Below are positions 1 through 8,669 of a stretch of DNA of 64,000 nucleotides, one piece after another. Each line of letters starts with the position of its first letter. Within the stretch, counting starts at the first letter, position 1. The stretch is from Methylobacterium bullatum. GTDB lineage: Bacteria > Pseudomonadota > Alphaproteobacteria > Rhizobiales > Beijerinckiaceae. A model generated the notes under the pieces. The model saw only the letters and a program-made list of their open reading frames with translations, ran no database searches and was not told where the DNA came from. The DNA lies in NCBI GenBank assembly GCA_902712845.1, contig LR743504.1, forward strand, positions 1,462,001 to 1,526,000. The letters are read 5' to 3'. A program made the translations under genes and the position numbers.

Positions 1-480
1 GGCGAGCTGGCACAGCACGCGCGCGAACTGGACGCGGGCCTGCTCGCCCCCCGAAAGGCTCTGATAGGCGCGCCCCGCGAGGTGGAGGATATCGGCCCGG
101 CCGAGGGCGTCGGCGAGGATCGCCTCGCGGTCGCGCCGGGTGAGGCCACGCCCGATTCCGTCGAGGCCGATGCGGGCGACGTCCGAGACCGAGAAGGGAA
201 AGGCGAGACGCGTGGCCTGCGGCAGCACCGCCCGCAGGGCCGCGAGCCGCCAGGGCGGGATTGTCGGAACCGGCGTCCCGCCATAGGCCACCGTGCCTGC
301 GGTGGGGGCGAGCTCGCCGCAGAGGAGGCGCAGCAGGGTGGATTTGCCCGCACCGTTCGGGCCGATGATCACCTGCAGCGATCCCGGCGCCACGGTGAGC
401 GAAACGCCCTCTACGAGACTGCGTCCGCCCGTGGCGAAGGCGAGGCCGGACGCGGTGAGCAGGGGCGCCGCCTCAGACAT
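1..480 (-). CDS. hmuV: Haem ABC transporter ATP-binding protein HmuV (partial, C-terminus off the window)
   Basis: ATPase that powers haem import across the inner membrane together with the HmuU permease and HmuT binding protein. The first 160 residues are visible: a Walker A motif GPNGAGKST near residue 40 and the ABC signature LSGGE near residue 142; Walker B and the rest lie beyond base 1. The ATG at 478-480 overlaps the end of hmuU by 8 bases, so the two are translationally coupled. The haem assignment rests on the HmuT/U/V gene order; siderophore or cobalamin ATPases of the same FecE class are the alternative. Confidence 0.88.
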   Translation of the reverse strand, partial: MSEAAPLLTASGLAFATGGRSLVEGVSLTVAPGSLQVIIGPNGAGKSTLLRLLCGELAPTAGTVAYGGTPVPTIPPWRLAALRAVLPQATRLAFPFSVSDVARIGLDGIGRGLTRRDREAILADALGRADILHLAGRAYQSLSGGEQARVQFARVLCQLA

Positions 481-1549
481 CGAGGGTCCGGGTCCGCGCC
501 AGGAGGAGCCACAGGAAGACCGGGGCGCCGACGAGCGCCGTGACGATCCCGATGGGCAGTTCGGCCGGCGCCACCACGAGACGCGCCGCCACATCCGCCA
601 GGACGAGGAGCGCGCCGCCGAGGAGGGCGGAAGCCGGCAGGAGCCGCCGGTGCTCGGGGCCGATCATCAGCCGCAGGGTATGGGGCACCACGAGTCCGAC
701 GAAGCCGATCACCCCCGCCGCCGCCACGCCGGCACCGACGGCGATGGCGACGAGGAGGATCGCCGCCCGTTTGAGCCGCTCCACCGGGACGCCGAGATGG
801 AACGCCTCCGCCTCCCCGAGGACCAGGGCGTTGAGCCCGCGCCCGAGGAACGGCACGGCGATCAGCACCGGCAGGATCGCCGGAGCGGTCGCCGCCACCT
901 TGGTCCAGGTCGATCCCCCGAGGCTGCCCAGGGACCAGAAGGTGAGGTCGCGCAGCTGCCGGTCGTCGCTGGCATAGACGAGGAGCCCGGTCATCGCGCC
1001 GCTCAGCGCCCCCAGCGCAATGCCGGCGAGCAGCATCGTCGCCACGGAGGTCCGGCCCGAGCGGGTGGCGACGAGGTAGAGGCCGAGCGTCGCCACGAGC
1101 CCCCCGCAGAAGGCCGCCGCCGGCAGCAAAGCATAGGGGAGCGGCCCCGGCAGGCTGAAGGCCGCGAGGAGCCGGTCGCCGAGGACGATGATACAGGCCG
1201 CCGCGAGGCCCGCCCCGGCGGAGACGCCGACCAGGGCCGGATCGGCCAGGGGGTTGCGGAAGAGCCCCTGCATCAGCGCGCCGGAGACCGCGAGGCCCGC
1301 CCCCACCATCAGGCCGAGCAAGGTGCGCGGCAGGCGGATGTTGAGGATGACGAGGCTGTCACGCGCGAGCGCCGGATCCGCCCCACCCTGCATCAGCACG
1401 TCGAGGATCCGCGACGGCGCGATGGGGATCGCCCCGATTCCGACGGAGAGGAGGCTGACGGCGAGGACGAGGACCGCCAGGCCGGCGAAGACCGCGACGT
1501 CCCGGCGGCGCGGGTCGGCGAGCCTGTCCCCGTGGACAGGATCAGCCAC
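473..1549 (-). CDS. hmuU: Haem ABC transporter permease HmuU
   Basis: FecCD-family inner-membrane permease, 358 residues, the usual length for this family, with about ten hydrophobic segments starting near residue 20. Family hallmarks are present: a PRTLLGLMVGAGLAVSGA stretch near residue 55, which precedes the conserved GLFRNPLADP motif, and GLVVPHTLR near residue 285. The start is a GTG at 1547-1549 that overlaps the hmuT stop by 8 bases, and the gene overlaps hmuV by 8 bases. The three genes therefore form one operon read hmuT-hmuU-hmuV. Confidence 0.9.
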   Translation of the reverse strand: MADPVHGDRLADPRRRDVAVFAGLAVLVLAVSLLSVGIGAIPIAPSRILDVLMQGGADPALARDSLVILNIRLPRTLLGLMVGAGLAVSGALMQGLFRNPLADPALVGVSAGAGLAAACIIVLGDRLLAAFSLPGPLPYALLPAAAFCGGLVATLGLYLVATRSGRTSVATMLLAGIALGALSGAMTGLLVYASDDRQLRDLTFWSLGSLGGSTWTKVAATAPAILPVLIAVPFLGRGLNALVLGEAEAFHLGVPVERLKRAAILLVAIAVGAGVAAAGVIGFVGLVVPHTLRLMIGPEHRRLLPASALLGGALLVLADVAARLVVAPAELPIGIVTALVGAPVFLWLLLARTRTLDV

Positions 1550-2462
1550 GGATGAGATCGGGGTAGATCGCCCGTATCAGGTCGCGTGCGGCATCCGGGG
1601 TGCGCGGGCCGAAGCCGAGGAGATAGAGGCCGTCCATGGCCACCAGGGCGTGCCTGGCGGCCGCCGGCACCTGGCCGAGGGCGGTGCCGGGGGCGAAGAT
1701 CGTCTCCGGGCTCGGAGCGTCGCCGCCGTTCCGCATCATCACCACGGCGTCGGGGGCGGCGGAGATGATCGCCTCGTCCGTCATCGGCTTGAAGCCCTCG
1801 ATGCCGGTGGCCGCGTTCTCCACCCCCGCCAGGGCCAGGATGCCGTCCGCCGTGCTGTTGCGGCCCCCGACCATGACGCGGCCGTTGGCTACCGACAGCA
1901 CGACGAGGGCTCTCGCCGGGCGGGTGATGCGGGCGCGCTGCTCGCTCAGCCCGGCGAATTGCGCGCGTACCTCCGCGGCGAGGGCGGCGGCCTCCCGTTC
2001 GAGGCCGGCCAGGCGTCCCACCGTCGCGATCTTGTCGAGGACACCTTCGGGGGTCGGCGGCTCCTTGACGAGGGCGACCGGCACGCCGGCCTCGCGCACG
2101 AGGGTCAGCACGTCGGCCGGGCCGGCCCCCTCGGCGGCGATGACGAGATCGGGGCCTGCCGAGAGCAGCCCCTCGGCGGACAGGGCGCGCAGATAGCCGA
2201 CATTCGGCTTCTCGCGCAGGGCCTGCGCCGGGTAGATGCTGGTGGTGTCGACCACCACGATCCGGCTCGCGGCCCCGAGCCGGTAGAGGATCTCGGTGAC
2301 GGCGCCGCCCAGCGAGGCGATGCGCGCGGCCGGCCCCGCCGCCCGTGCGGTTCCCCCGAGGGCGGCGAGGCTGAGCCCGCCGGCCAGAATCGCGCGGCGG
2401 GACGGGCGAAGAGGGGACGGGCGAAGAGGGGACGGGCGAAGAGGGGAACGGCGATGCGTCAT
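1542..2462 (-). CDS. hmuT: Haem-binding periplasmic protein HmuT
   Basis: Periplasmic haem-binding lipocalin-like component (TroA/FecB fold), 306 residues, first gene of the hmuTUV operon. The N-terminus is unusual: after MTHRRS there are three copies of a five-residue unit (PLRPS) before an SRRAILAGG segment and a hydrophobic core ending in ARA, which looks like a Sec or possibly Tat signal peptide. The mature part begins ARIASLGGAVTEILYRLGA, typical of HmuT/BtuF proteins. A start inside or after the repeat is possible, since no strong ribosome-binding site decides it. No TonB receptor gene is visible in the window. Confidence 0.87.
   Translation of the reverse strand: MTHRRSPLRPSPLRPSPLRPSRRAILAGGLSLAALGGTARAAGPAARIASLGGAVTEILYRLGAASRIVVVDTTSIYPAQALREKPNVGYLRALSAEGLLSAGPDLVIAAEGAGPADVLTLVREAGVPVALVKEPPTPEGVLDKIATVGRLAGLEREAAALAAEVRAQFAGLSEQRARITRPARALVVLSVANGRVMVGGRNSTADGILALAGVENAATGIEGFKPMTDEAIISAAPDAVVMMRNGGDAPSPETIFAPGTALGQVPAAARHALVAMDGLYLLGFGPRTPDAARDLIRAIYPDLIRG
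2401..2445. repeat. Three perfect 15-bp tandem repeats inside hmuT
   Basis: The unit gacgggcgaagaggg occurs three times in direct succession. It encodes repeated PLRPS in the positively charged n-region of the HmuT signal peptide. Because the unit is a multiple of three, copy-number change would keep the frame. Confidence 0.95.
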
Positions 2463-2626
2463 CTGGTCGGGATCACCCTGTCGCTGGCGGTCGCCCGGAG
2501 CCGGTCGCGCCGGCAGGGACCGAGGACCGCCTCCCGGCGACCGTCCGTCGGCGTCACCCGTCTCATGCCGCCATCATGCTATAGGTCGAAGAGTGTGCCT
2601 GCCGGCGCAGTCCAAGGCAAGATTTA

Positions 2627-2662
2627 AAAAAATCTCTACTTTTGAATTGATACAGTCTGTTC
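2627..2662. promoter_or_regulatory. AT-rich patch upstream of hmuT, candidate promoter/iron-regulatory region
   Basis: A short strongly AT-rich stretch (with runs of A on the plus strand) sits about 165-200 bases upstream of the hmuT start in otherwise GC-rich DNA. Haem uptake operons in this group are usually iron-controlled (Irr, RirA or Fur), but I see no clean match to a consensus operator, so only a promoter-like location is claimed. Confidence 0.25.
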
Positions 2663-2707
2663 TTGCCGTTGCTGCGCCGGAGGCTCTGCCGACCACCGCG
2701 TTCGGCT

Positions 2708-2995
2708 CTACCGACGCGGCCTTTGCATTTTCACCACGGTGCTTTTCGGGCGACCGATCGGCTTCAGGGGCGCCTTGGCCTCCAGGGCGGCGCGCGCGAG
2801 GTCCTGGGGTCGCGCCGCCCCGTTCGCGATCCGCATCAGGGCCTCGGCCATCTCCTCGATGGTCTGGGCCGCCTCGCCCTCCAGCGTCTCCTCCGCCCGG
2901 ATGCCGGGCAGTTCGGGTGCGATCTCCTCGGCGGCCTCCCGCAACTGTTCGATGAGCTCGGACGGGGAGTAGCGGGAGGGGGGTGACTGTGCCAT
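2708..2995 (-). CDS. Small acidic helical protein, unknown function
   Basis: A 95-residue protein with no signal peptide or membrane segment. Residues 10-60 are rich in Glu, Ala and Leu and should be helical (SPSELIEQLREAAEEIAPEL); the C-terminus is basic (KSTVVKMQRPRR). It starts with ATG and is followed by the hmuTUV operon on the same strand, with 245 bases between. I do not recognise the family. Codon use is like that of neighbouring genes, which argues that it is a real gene. Confidence 0.55.
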   Translation of the reverse strand: MAQSPPSRYSPSELIEQLREAAEEIAPELPGIRAEETLEGEAAQTIEEMAEALMRIANGAARPQDLARAALEAKAPLKPIGRPKSTVVKMQRPRR

Positions 2996-3317
2996 CGCGC
3001 GACCATGGCAGCAGCCGGGAGCCTCGACAACTGGGCCGATGGAGTATGGCTCTGGACGGGGGACAACGGCGGGTACCGAAGGAATCTAGCGACCAAAAGA
3101 CTGACGCTTGGTGCCTGGTTGCGGGAGCGGCTCTGATTGGCAGCCGGACCTTGGGTTTTCGGCCCGAAGCTGAGGGTCCGCCCCGGACTCGACCCACAGA
3201 AGCAGATGCTTAGCAAGACATCGCTCTGTGGTCGAAACGAGTTCAAATGCGCCGCCGGGGTTAGGCCATGGCCGCTTGAAAAGCGGACAACCACTTAGAG
3301 GGCATGTTGCGGGTGAC
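2996..3317. other. Intergenic stretch without a supported gene
   Basis: No reading frame here has convincing protein character. It marks the left boundary of the low-GC, mobile-element-rich stretch that follows. Confidence 0.5.
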
Positions 3318-3941
3318 CTAAGTGACTCCAAATCTGTCGGTCGATTCCAAATTTACAATCCACTCGTGTCCAGGGTGCAATTGATTGAGCCAAGCGAGTA
3401 GTTGCTTCTGCTCTTTATGGGAAAATTTAGACCATGATGTATAAAAATCCTTTTGATCTTTTTCTCTGAAATATTTGGCTTTGAAAAGTATGACATTTAT
3501 TGGCGAGAGGTATGGAATGCCCGTTTTGCTAATGCGAACAGCATCGGAGCGCGCCATCTGGATGGTCTGATCGCGCTTGTAAATCCATACATCGGGCGTT
3601 CCTGGCTCTATCATCATGTCCACGCGCCAACAACGCTGACGCATGTCGGCCCCCCAAAGCTGCCAGACATCGCTTGGAAGATCAGCTGATGGGGGCAGAT
3701 ATTCGAGGATCCCATTTTTTACCGCAAAAAAATCCAGCTCATGTAAAATGGTGCGAAAATAATTTACGTCATTGCGAATAACAGCAAACTCTAAGTCTTC
3801 GTGCTCGCGCGTTTGCTTGCCATGCCAAACATCCAGAGCCCAGCCGCCTGTGATGTACCAAGGGTGGATTGCGCCCCACATGCGTTGGAAGAGTTCGTGG
3901 GGAGACCATGCATCCCACGCGTCGTCGTCGAGAGGGCTCAT
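3318..3941 (-). CDS. Nucleotidyltransferase of the aminoglycoside ANT(2'')-like type
   Basis: A 207-residue protein carrying the segment GGWALDVWHGKQTREHEDLE at residues 30-50, which matches the nucleotidyltransferase signature of ANT(2'')-like enzymes (GG-WALD, then H-x-D/E-L metal-binding acidic residues). In that family the enzyme transfers AMP to an aminoglycoside hydroxyl; many chromosomal relatives have unknown substrates, so resistance is not established. The ATG at 3939-3941 is chosen because GGTGGA lies about 8 bases upstream; a GTG four codons earlier is the alternative. GC content is clearly lower than that of the flanking genes, suggesting horizontal acquisition. Confidence 0.7.
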   Translation of the reverse strand: MSPLDDDAWDAWSPHELFQRMWGAIHPWYITGGWALDVWHGKQTREHEDLEFAVIRNDVNYFRTILHELDFFAVKNGILEYLPPSADLPSDVWQLWGADMRQRCWRVDMMIEPGTPDVWIYKRDQTIQMARSDAVRISKTGIPYLSPINVILFKAKYFREKDQKDFYTSWSKFSHKEQKQLLAWLNQLHPGHEWIVNLESTDRFGVT

Positions 3942-4386
3942 CAAAACATCCACCGTCAGCCCAGGTCAGGAACGAATCCCAGTAGGGCTGCCGGGCAGGC
4001 GATGAAACGTCTGTGTCTTCAAGGCAATATCCATGAAGCCAAGTGGCACAAATCCACCCGGCCCGGTCGTCTGGCGCTGCTTACTCTGGAGACCTCCGGA
4101 TACCAAAGCGATCCCTGGAAGCCTCCTTCGAGGCCGCCATGCGGCGCCTCAGGATGAGGTCAAGCCTTGGACAAACACCTCAACCAGCGTCCCAGCGCGG
4201 TGCATCTCACCCGATCGCTCGGCCGCCTCCCCGCGCGGCGGCCCTGTGCGGAGGGCTCGCCGTATTGGGGAGAACACGCCGTCGGCGGGCAAAAACATCA
4301 GCTCGATGCGGCGGCTTTAAGCGAACCTTTCCCTTGTTCTGCCTTCTCGGTGATAGGAGACGTCGCACTGCGGGGGGCGATCACCG
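3942..4386. other. Intergenic region with one REP-like palindrome
   Basis: No supported gene. The only recognisable element is the palindromic repeat at 4122-4159. The rest is GC-rich non-coding sequence up to the start of the HdeD-fusion gene. Confidence 0.5.
4122..4159. repeat. REP-like intergenic palindrome
   Basis: CCTCCTTCGAGGC is followed by a short GC hairpin and then GCCTCAGGATGAGG. This CCTCATCCTGAGG/CTTCGAGG pattern is a familiar dispersed intergenic repeat of Methylobacterium and Bradyrhizobium-type genomes. Recognition is from memory of the motif. Confidence 0.5.
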
Positions 4387-5901
4387 GTGACCATACGGCC
4401 TCAACCAGATCACGACGGCGCCGCGACGGATGCGTCCCGTCCCGAGGGCGATGCCGGCCACGGGCGGCTGAGCCCGAAGGGGCAGGGCGTCGTGAACCTC
4501 GCTCTGACCAAGGGAGAGGGCGCTCCCGTCGACGATCTGCTCGCCGCCTCCGAGGCGCCGGCGAGCGAGATGGCGCTGCCGCTCTGGCTGCTGCTGGTGG
4601 GGCGGGAGGCGGTCCACAGGCGCTGGGGCCTCGTCACCGGGGCGGGCCTCGTCTGGACGGGGTTCGGCGCCGCCCTCGTGATCGATGCCCTCGACGGGGC
4701 CACGCATATTCCCGACCGGTGGTTCGGTCTCCTCCTCGTGGTCGAGGCTTTGGGCTCGTTCCTGCGCGGCCTCGTCGCCACCGGCGCCGCGCGCCGGTTG
4801 CGCCTCCTCAAGGCGGCGCTGCTCCTCGTGGTGGCGGTGCTGACGATGCTGGCCTCGTCCTCGAGCACGTTCCTCCTCGCCATGTTGTTCGGGGCCGCCT
4901 TCCTGGTCGACGGCCTGTCGCGCTTCGCGCTCTCCTACGTGCTCCGCTTTCCGGGCTGGCGCCTGTCGGCGGCGCATGGGGCGCTGGGCGTGGCGCTGGG
5001 CATCATCACCCTGCAGCCCTGGCCCACATGGTACGCCGGCACGGTCGGGTTCTGCATCGGCGCCTTCCTGATGCTGGCGGGGATCAAGGTGGCGATCCTC
5101 GGGCTGCGGTTGCGGCGCCCTCCGGCCGCCACCGGACCGCGCGCCGACGGGACCGGCACGGACACGCTCACCGTCTATGTCTGGACGCCGACGGGAACGG
5201 CGTCGATCCCGGCCCGGCAGCGCCTCGTCCACCGCTACGTCATCTCGGTGAACGGGCGCGGCCACATCTCCACCGGCCACGCGGCCCTGGAACTGGGCGA
5301 GGGGGGCGGCAAGGGTGGCGGCGAGGGGGCGCTCTACGTGAGCCATTACCCCGCGGTGGAGATCGACCGGTCCCCCGACAACCTGCGCGCCACCCTGCGG
5401 GCGGGCCCGGAGAACAACGTGCCGGGCCGCTTCCTGCCGAGCTACCGCGCGGAGGCGGACGATTGGTGCGAGGCCACCGTCACGGTCACCCTCCGCGGCA
5501 TCGACGGGGCGGGCCTGACGCGCTTCTGGACCGCCTATCGCCGCGACGCGACCTACAACCTCGTGGGCCGGAACTGCTCGACGGCGGTCGCCCGCGCCCT
5601 CGACGCTGCCGTGGAGGGCGCCTTCAGCCGGTCCGGAAAGCCCTGGCGCAGGCTCGCCCAGGCCGCCCTGAGCCCGGAATTCTGGGCGGCCGCCCTCCTG
5701 CGCAACGGGGCGGGCGCGATGACGTGGACGCCCGGTCTCGTGCTCGATTACTCGCGGGCGCTCAGCGCCCTCATCGATCCCGTCTCGCCGGTCCCGGCCA
5801 TCAGCTGGGACGGCGTGAGGCGCCGCCTCCTGCGCAATTGGCGCGCCGAGGCGGTGGCGCGGATGCGGAGCCTCGCCGGGCGGCGGTCCCCGGCCGCGTA
5901 G
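4387..5901 (+). CDS. HdeD-like membrane domain fused to a putative papain-like cysteine peptidase domain
   Basis: A 504-residue protein in two parts. Residues 60-245 hold six to seven hydrophobic segments in the paired pattern of HdeD/DUF308 acid-stress membrane proteins. Residues 255-400 are soluble: GRGHISTGHAALELG near 290 and YNLVGRNCST near 385 give a His then an Asn-Cys pair, an order seen in circularly permuted papain-like (NlpC/P60, DUF4105) folds. The peptidase reading is inference from this His...Cys pattern. The start is an ATG at the end of ggtgaccatacgg; no clear ribosome-binding site is present. It stands alone on the plus strand. Confidence 0.65.
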   Translation: MTIRPQPDHDGAATDASRPEGDAGHGRLSPKGQGVVNLALTKGEGAPVDDLLAASEAPASEMALPLWLLLVGREAVHRRWGLVTGAGLVWTGFGAALVIDALDGATHIPDRWFGLLLVVEALGSFLRGLVATGAARRLRLLKAALLLVVAVLTMLASSSSTFLLAMLFGAAFLVDGLSRFALSYVLRFPGWRLSAAHGALGVALGIITLQPWPTWYAGTVGFCIGAFLMLAGIKVAILGLRLRRPPAATGPRADGTGTDTLTVYVWTPTGTASIPARQRLVHRYVISVNGRGHISTGHAALELGEGGGKGGGEGALYVSHYPAVEIDRSPDNLRATLRAGPENNVPGRFLPSYRAEADDWCEATVTVTLRGIDGAGLTRFWTAYRRDATYNLVGRNCSTAVARALDAAVEGAFSRSGKPWRRLAQAALSPEFWAAALLRNGAGAMTWTPGLVLDYSRALSALIDPVSPVPAISWDGVRRRLLRNWRAEAVARMRSLAGRRSPAA

Positions 5902-5966
5902 GCCGCAGGACGGGAGTGGGTCGGTCCGACGTTGGAGCGTTGGGGCGACCGTGGCATGAGGGGGAT

Positions 5967-6191
5967 ATGCAAATCCCCACGTTACCCAACCACAGCGTCG
6001 CCGTGTCAGCGTGCCGGAGCGACAAGACCCGCTTCCGCTGGTCGGTGACGACGGCCGGGTTCCATGCCTGCCGTTCGACGACCTCCTATTCGTCCGCCGC
6101 CATGGCCCTGGCCGCCGGCATCTCTCACGCCCACGTCCTGGCGGAGCCGTATCGTATCAGGACGCGGATCAACGATGGCGGGTGGATCTAG
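5967..6191 (+). CDS. Small hypothetical protein
   Basis: A 74-residue frame beginning MQIPTLPNHSVAV and ending NDGGWI, with a purine-rich GAGGGGG 3-9 bases before the ATG. It has two cysteines (16, 35) and no membrane segment. Composition is protein-like, but I recognise no family; it lies between the HdeD fusion and the IS3 remnant. Confidence 0.4.
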   Translation: MQIPTLPNHSVAVSACRSDKTRFRWSVTTAGFHACRSTTSYSSAAMALAAGISHAHVLAEPYRIRTRINDGGWI

Positions 6192-6419
6192 CCCGCGCTC
6201 CTGCGATTTCCCGCCATGTCGTTGATCCAGTAGTCATAATCCGACGGATGGTACCAGTCCTGAGCGTTCGAGATGGGTGGCAATCTGATCCTGGCCTTTC
6301 GCCCCAAAGCGGACCTTCCTCATCCGACCCAACTACGTTCCAGCTACCGATCCTGATCACGCTCGCGAGCCGCCGTTCTTCTTAAGGGTTTCCATGAGGC
6401 ATGATCCCGGACAGAATCT

Positions 6420-6878
6420 GATGTCTGGATGGCCGAGAGCTGGCTTTACGTCGCTGCCGTCATCGACCTGTTCTCCCGCCGTGTGGTCGGCTGGTCGATG
6501 AAGCCCGAGATGACGGCGCAGCTCGTCACCGACGCGCTCATTATGGCGATCTGGCGCAGGGGCAGGCCTGACGCCCTGCTTCACCACTCGGACTAGGGCA
6601 GCCAATATACGAGCGAGTAGTTCCAGAAGTTGATGGCCGACAATGGCGTCACCTGTTCGATGAGCCGGTCCGGCAACGTCTGGGACAATGCCGCAATGGA
6701 GAGCTTCTTCTCGTCGCTAAAAACCGAACGGATCAGGTGCAAGCTCTAATGCACGCGCGACGAGGCGCGGGTCAATGTGTTCGACTACATCGAGAGGTTC
6801 TGCAATGCCGTCCGCCGGCACTCGACCATCGGCTATGTTAGGCCCGTTGAGTACGAGCGGAAGGTGAGATTAGCTTAA
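6420..6878 (+). pseudogene. IS3-family transposase (orfB) remnant with three internal stops
   Basis: In one frame the DDE integrase core of an IS3-family OrfB can be read: [18 protein letters not shown], then LHHSD, GSQYTSE, MADNGVTCSMSRSGNVWDNA, MESFFSSLKTE, and RRHSTIGYVRPVEYE before a natural stop. The frame is broken by TAG at 6594-6596, TAG at 6618-6620 and TAA at 6747-6749, and the N-terminal half is absent. No terminal inverted repeats were identified. It is a dead fragment that marks the region as a past insertion site. Confidence 0.9.
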
Positions 6879-7049
6879 CTATGCGTCCGCAGAACCGACA
6901 GCAGGCCACAGGCCGCAATCGCAACGAGGATTTTCTTTGAACGTGCGCGCACATTTGCCGCCCTGAAGTTCAAGGACGCAGTCATGGCCACCTTAGAACG
7001 AACGGGGGATTGCCGAGGCTGCCGCGCTCAACCACGTCCTCGTGAGGCG

Positions 7050-7092
7050 GGAAAAAGAAAAGACCCCGCTTCAGCTTTCGCCGGGCGGGGTC
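7050..7092 (-). terminator. Rho-independent terminator (minus strand)
   Basis: An 8-bp stem (GACCCCGC at 7062-7069 with GCGGGGTC at 7085-7092) and, on the minus strand, a following run TCTTTTCTTTTTC. It would end transcripts coming leftward from the small membrane-protein gene at 7360-7647. Confidence 0.7.
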
Positions 7093-7359
7093 AGGTTGCC
7101 ACAAGGTCTCTAGAAGCTACACGATATCAGGCCCTATGGGGCTGTCGCTTTCCTATTTTGGGCTAGGGGTTAGGGCAGTCGCTTCGTGATCTCGAACTCC
7201 ACGGGCGCGTGGTGGACCAGCACAATAGACAATCAGAGCGCTAAGCATGCTTTTCGCGCCTATAGGGCCGGCGCTTGATGGCTTGGCCCCAACTTATCTC
7301 CACCGATCAAGAACACCGCTCCTGGACTGCGCAGTCGAGCCGCAACAGGTCGAGCTTTA

Positions 7360-7647
7360 CTATTTGGCTTTAATTTCGGTGCTTACTTCAGCCAGAGCTC
7401 TATCGGTGTGTATTTTAAGTATATTCTTAACATCGCCTGGGGTTGCCGCCCATGCAACGGCTGAAAGGAATGCCATCGCAGCAATTGTATACGCAAAAGA
7501 CTGCATGATTCCCAGCCATCCAAGCAACAATGGGACCAGGCTGACAACGAATGCAATGGGAACAGACTTCGTCAAATAAACCAGTGAAACGAAGCAGATA
7601 ACCGCGAGTGCAACCGGCTTTACAACTTTGATAATATTATTTTCCAT
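7360..7647 (-). CDS. Small two-helix membrane protein (paralogue of 58877-59140)
   Basis: A 95-residue protein with two hydrophobic helices at about residues 10-50 and 55-75, then a charged tail. The ATG at 7645-7647 is preferred because AGGGTGAT lies just upstream; a GTG six codons earlier is the alternative. Residues around SLVPLLLG, FAY, AA and AVAW line up with the product of 58877-59140 in this window, so the two are homologous. The family function is unknown. The gene is much more AT-rich than its paralogue and lies in the decayed island. A terminator follows at 7050-7092. Confidence 0.65.
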   Translation of the reverse strand: MENNIIKVVKPVALAVICFVSLVYLTKSVPIAFVVSLVPLLLGWLGIMQSFAYTIAAMAFLSAVAWAATPGDVKNILKIHTDRALAEVSTEIKAK

Positions 7648-7927
7648 TACATCACCCTGCGTCACAATAGGTCGTTAGAAACAACACTGCGCTGCGGCGC
7701 AACGTCGAGATCGGATTGTAATTTGCATGTATAAACAATATGTTGCAACCCACAGAGTGTGATTGTTGTGACACACATCAGCGTAATCGGAGGGAATTAT
7801 CTTATGTTTGTTTTGTCACGGGACATTGGTACGAAGGATTAGCAAAATAACATCCATCGATACTATCAACGCGGGTATTTGAAATACCATCGCTACCATT
7901 TTTCACTAGACTTGAAATAGATTCATC

Positions 7928-8086
7928 ATGGCTTTGAAAAATCTGAAATTCTTCCTTGGTGTTATTACCGGTGGACTTGCTGTTGCGAGCCCAGCTATAG
8001 GGTTCACCGTCATATTTATATATTGTATACTTGATTTATTGGCTAGTTTTGTTGCGATAATCATCGAAAAAATTGGAGTCGAATAA
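7928..8086 (+). CDS. Very small putative membrane protein
   Basis: A 52-residue frame, MALKNLKFFLGVITGGLAV followed by a second hydrophobic stretch (TVIFIYCILDLLASFVAIII) and a short charged end. Two possible membrane helices. The ribosome-binding site is weak and the DNA is AT-rich, so chance cannot be excluded. Confidence 0.35.
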   Translation: MALKNLKFFLGVITGGLAVASPAIGFTVIFIYCILDLLASFVAIIIEKIGVE

Positions 8087-8211
8087 GTTCAGCGTATATT
8101 TAATTGAGATAAATCTTGAATTTGTTTTGATTGCGACGCCCTCTCAGAATGCCGCCCCCTCAACCTTAAAACGAATTTCGGTCTCTTCCCGCGTCAACGG
8201 TAGAGGTGCTC

Positions 8212-8559
8212 ATGCACAAGGTTACAGGCGTAGACCGGCACTGCACGGGATGTGCCGCAGAGATTTCAGTGACGCGAGATGCGCCGGGAGGCAAAGCGGT
8301 GAACCAAGGGGACGACCTTCACGATTTGAAGGTCACGGTTTTCGAGATTCCAAGTCCGTCGGGAAGCGTTTCGACCGCAACAATCTGGCCAGCCCCCAAA
8401 GGCGGCTGGAGCTGTGCAGTCTATGTGGGCGAGCGGGTCATCTGGGAGGGTTGGAATGAGGTCCGCGCTCTGGCTGAGCAGCGCTGCTGGGAGGTGAGTC
8501 AGGATGACTTACCCGAGCCAGGGCCGCATCAGCCAAGACGCGAACCGCGAGCCCCATGA
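8212..8559 (+). CDS. Hypothetical protein in the accessory island
   Basis: A 115-residue protein beginning MHKVTGVDRHCTGCAAEISV, with a CTGC pair near the start and a tryptophan-rich middle (IWPAPKGGWSC, VIWEGWNEV). The ATG at 8212 is preceded by AGAGGT; a GTG two codons earlier is possible. No signal peptide or membrane segment. I do not recognise the family. The flanks (IS remnants, phage lysozyme) suggest an accessory origin. Confidence 0.5.
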   Translation: MHKVTGVDRHCTGCAAEISVTRDAPGGKAVNQGDDLHDLKVTVFEIPSPSGSVSTATIWPAPKGGWSCAVYVGERVIWEGWNEVRALAEQRCWEVSQDDLPEPGPHQPRREPRAP

Positions 8560-8669
8560 CGGCTCTGGTACAACAGTCGGCTTAGATGTCAGGCGCATCT
8601 CTGGCGCCTTGGGCGGAATTACTATGAGCGCAGGCGGCGCCGGCACGACAAGCAACACGTCCAACGGCA

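Noticed and set aside
3130..3190. Possible similarity between 3140-3190 and 6275-6335 (TTTCG...CC-AAGC cores)
   Set aside because: By eye the match needs several gaps; too weak to call a repeat without alignment statistics.
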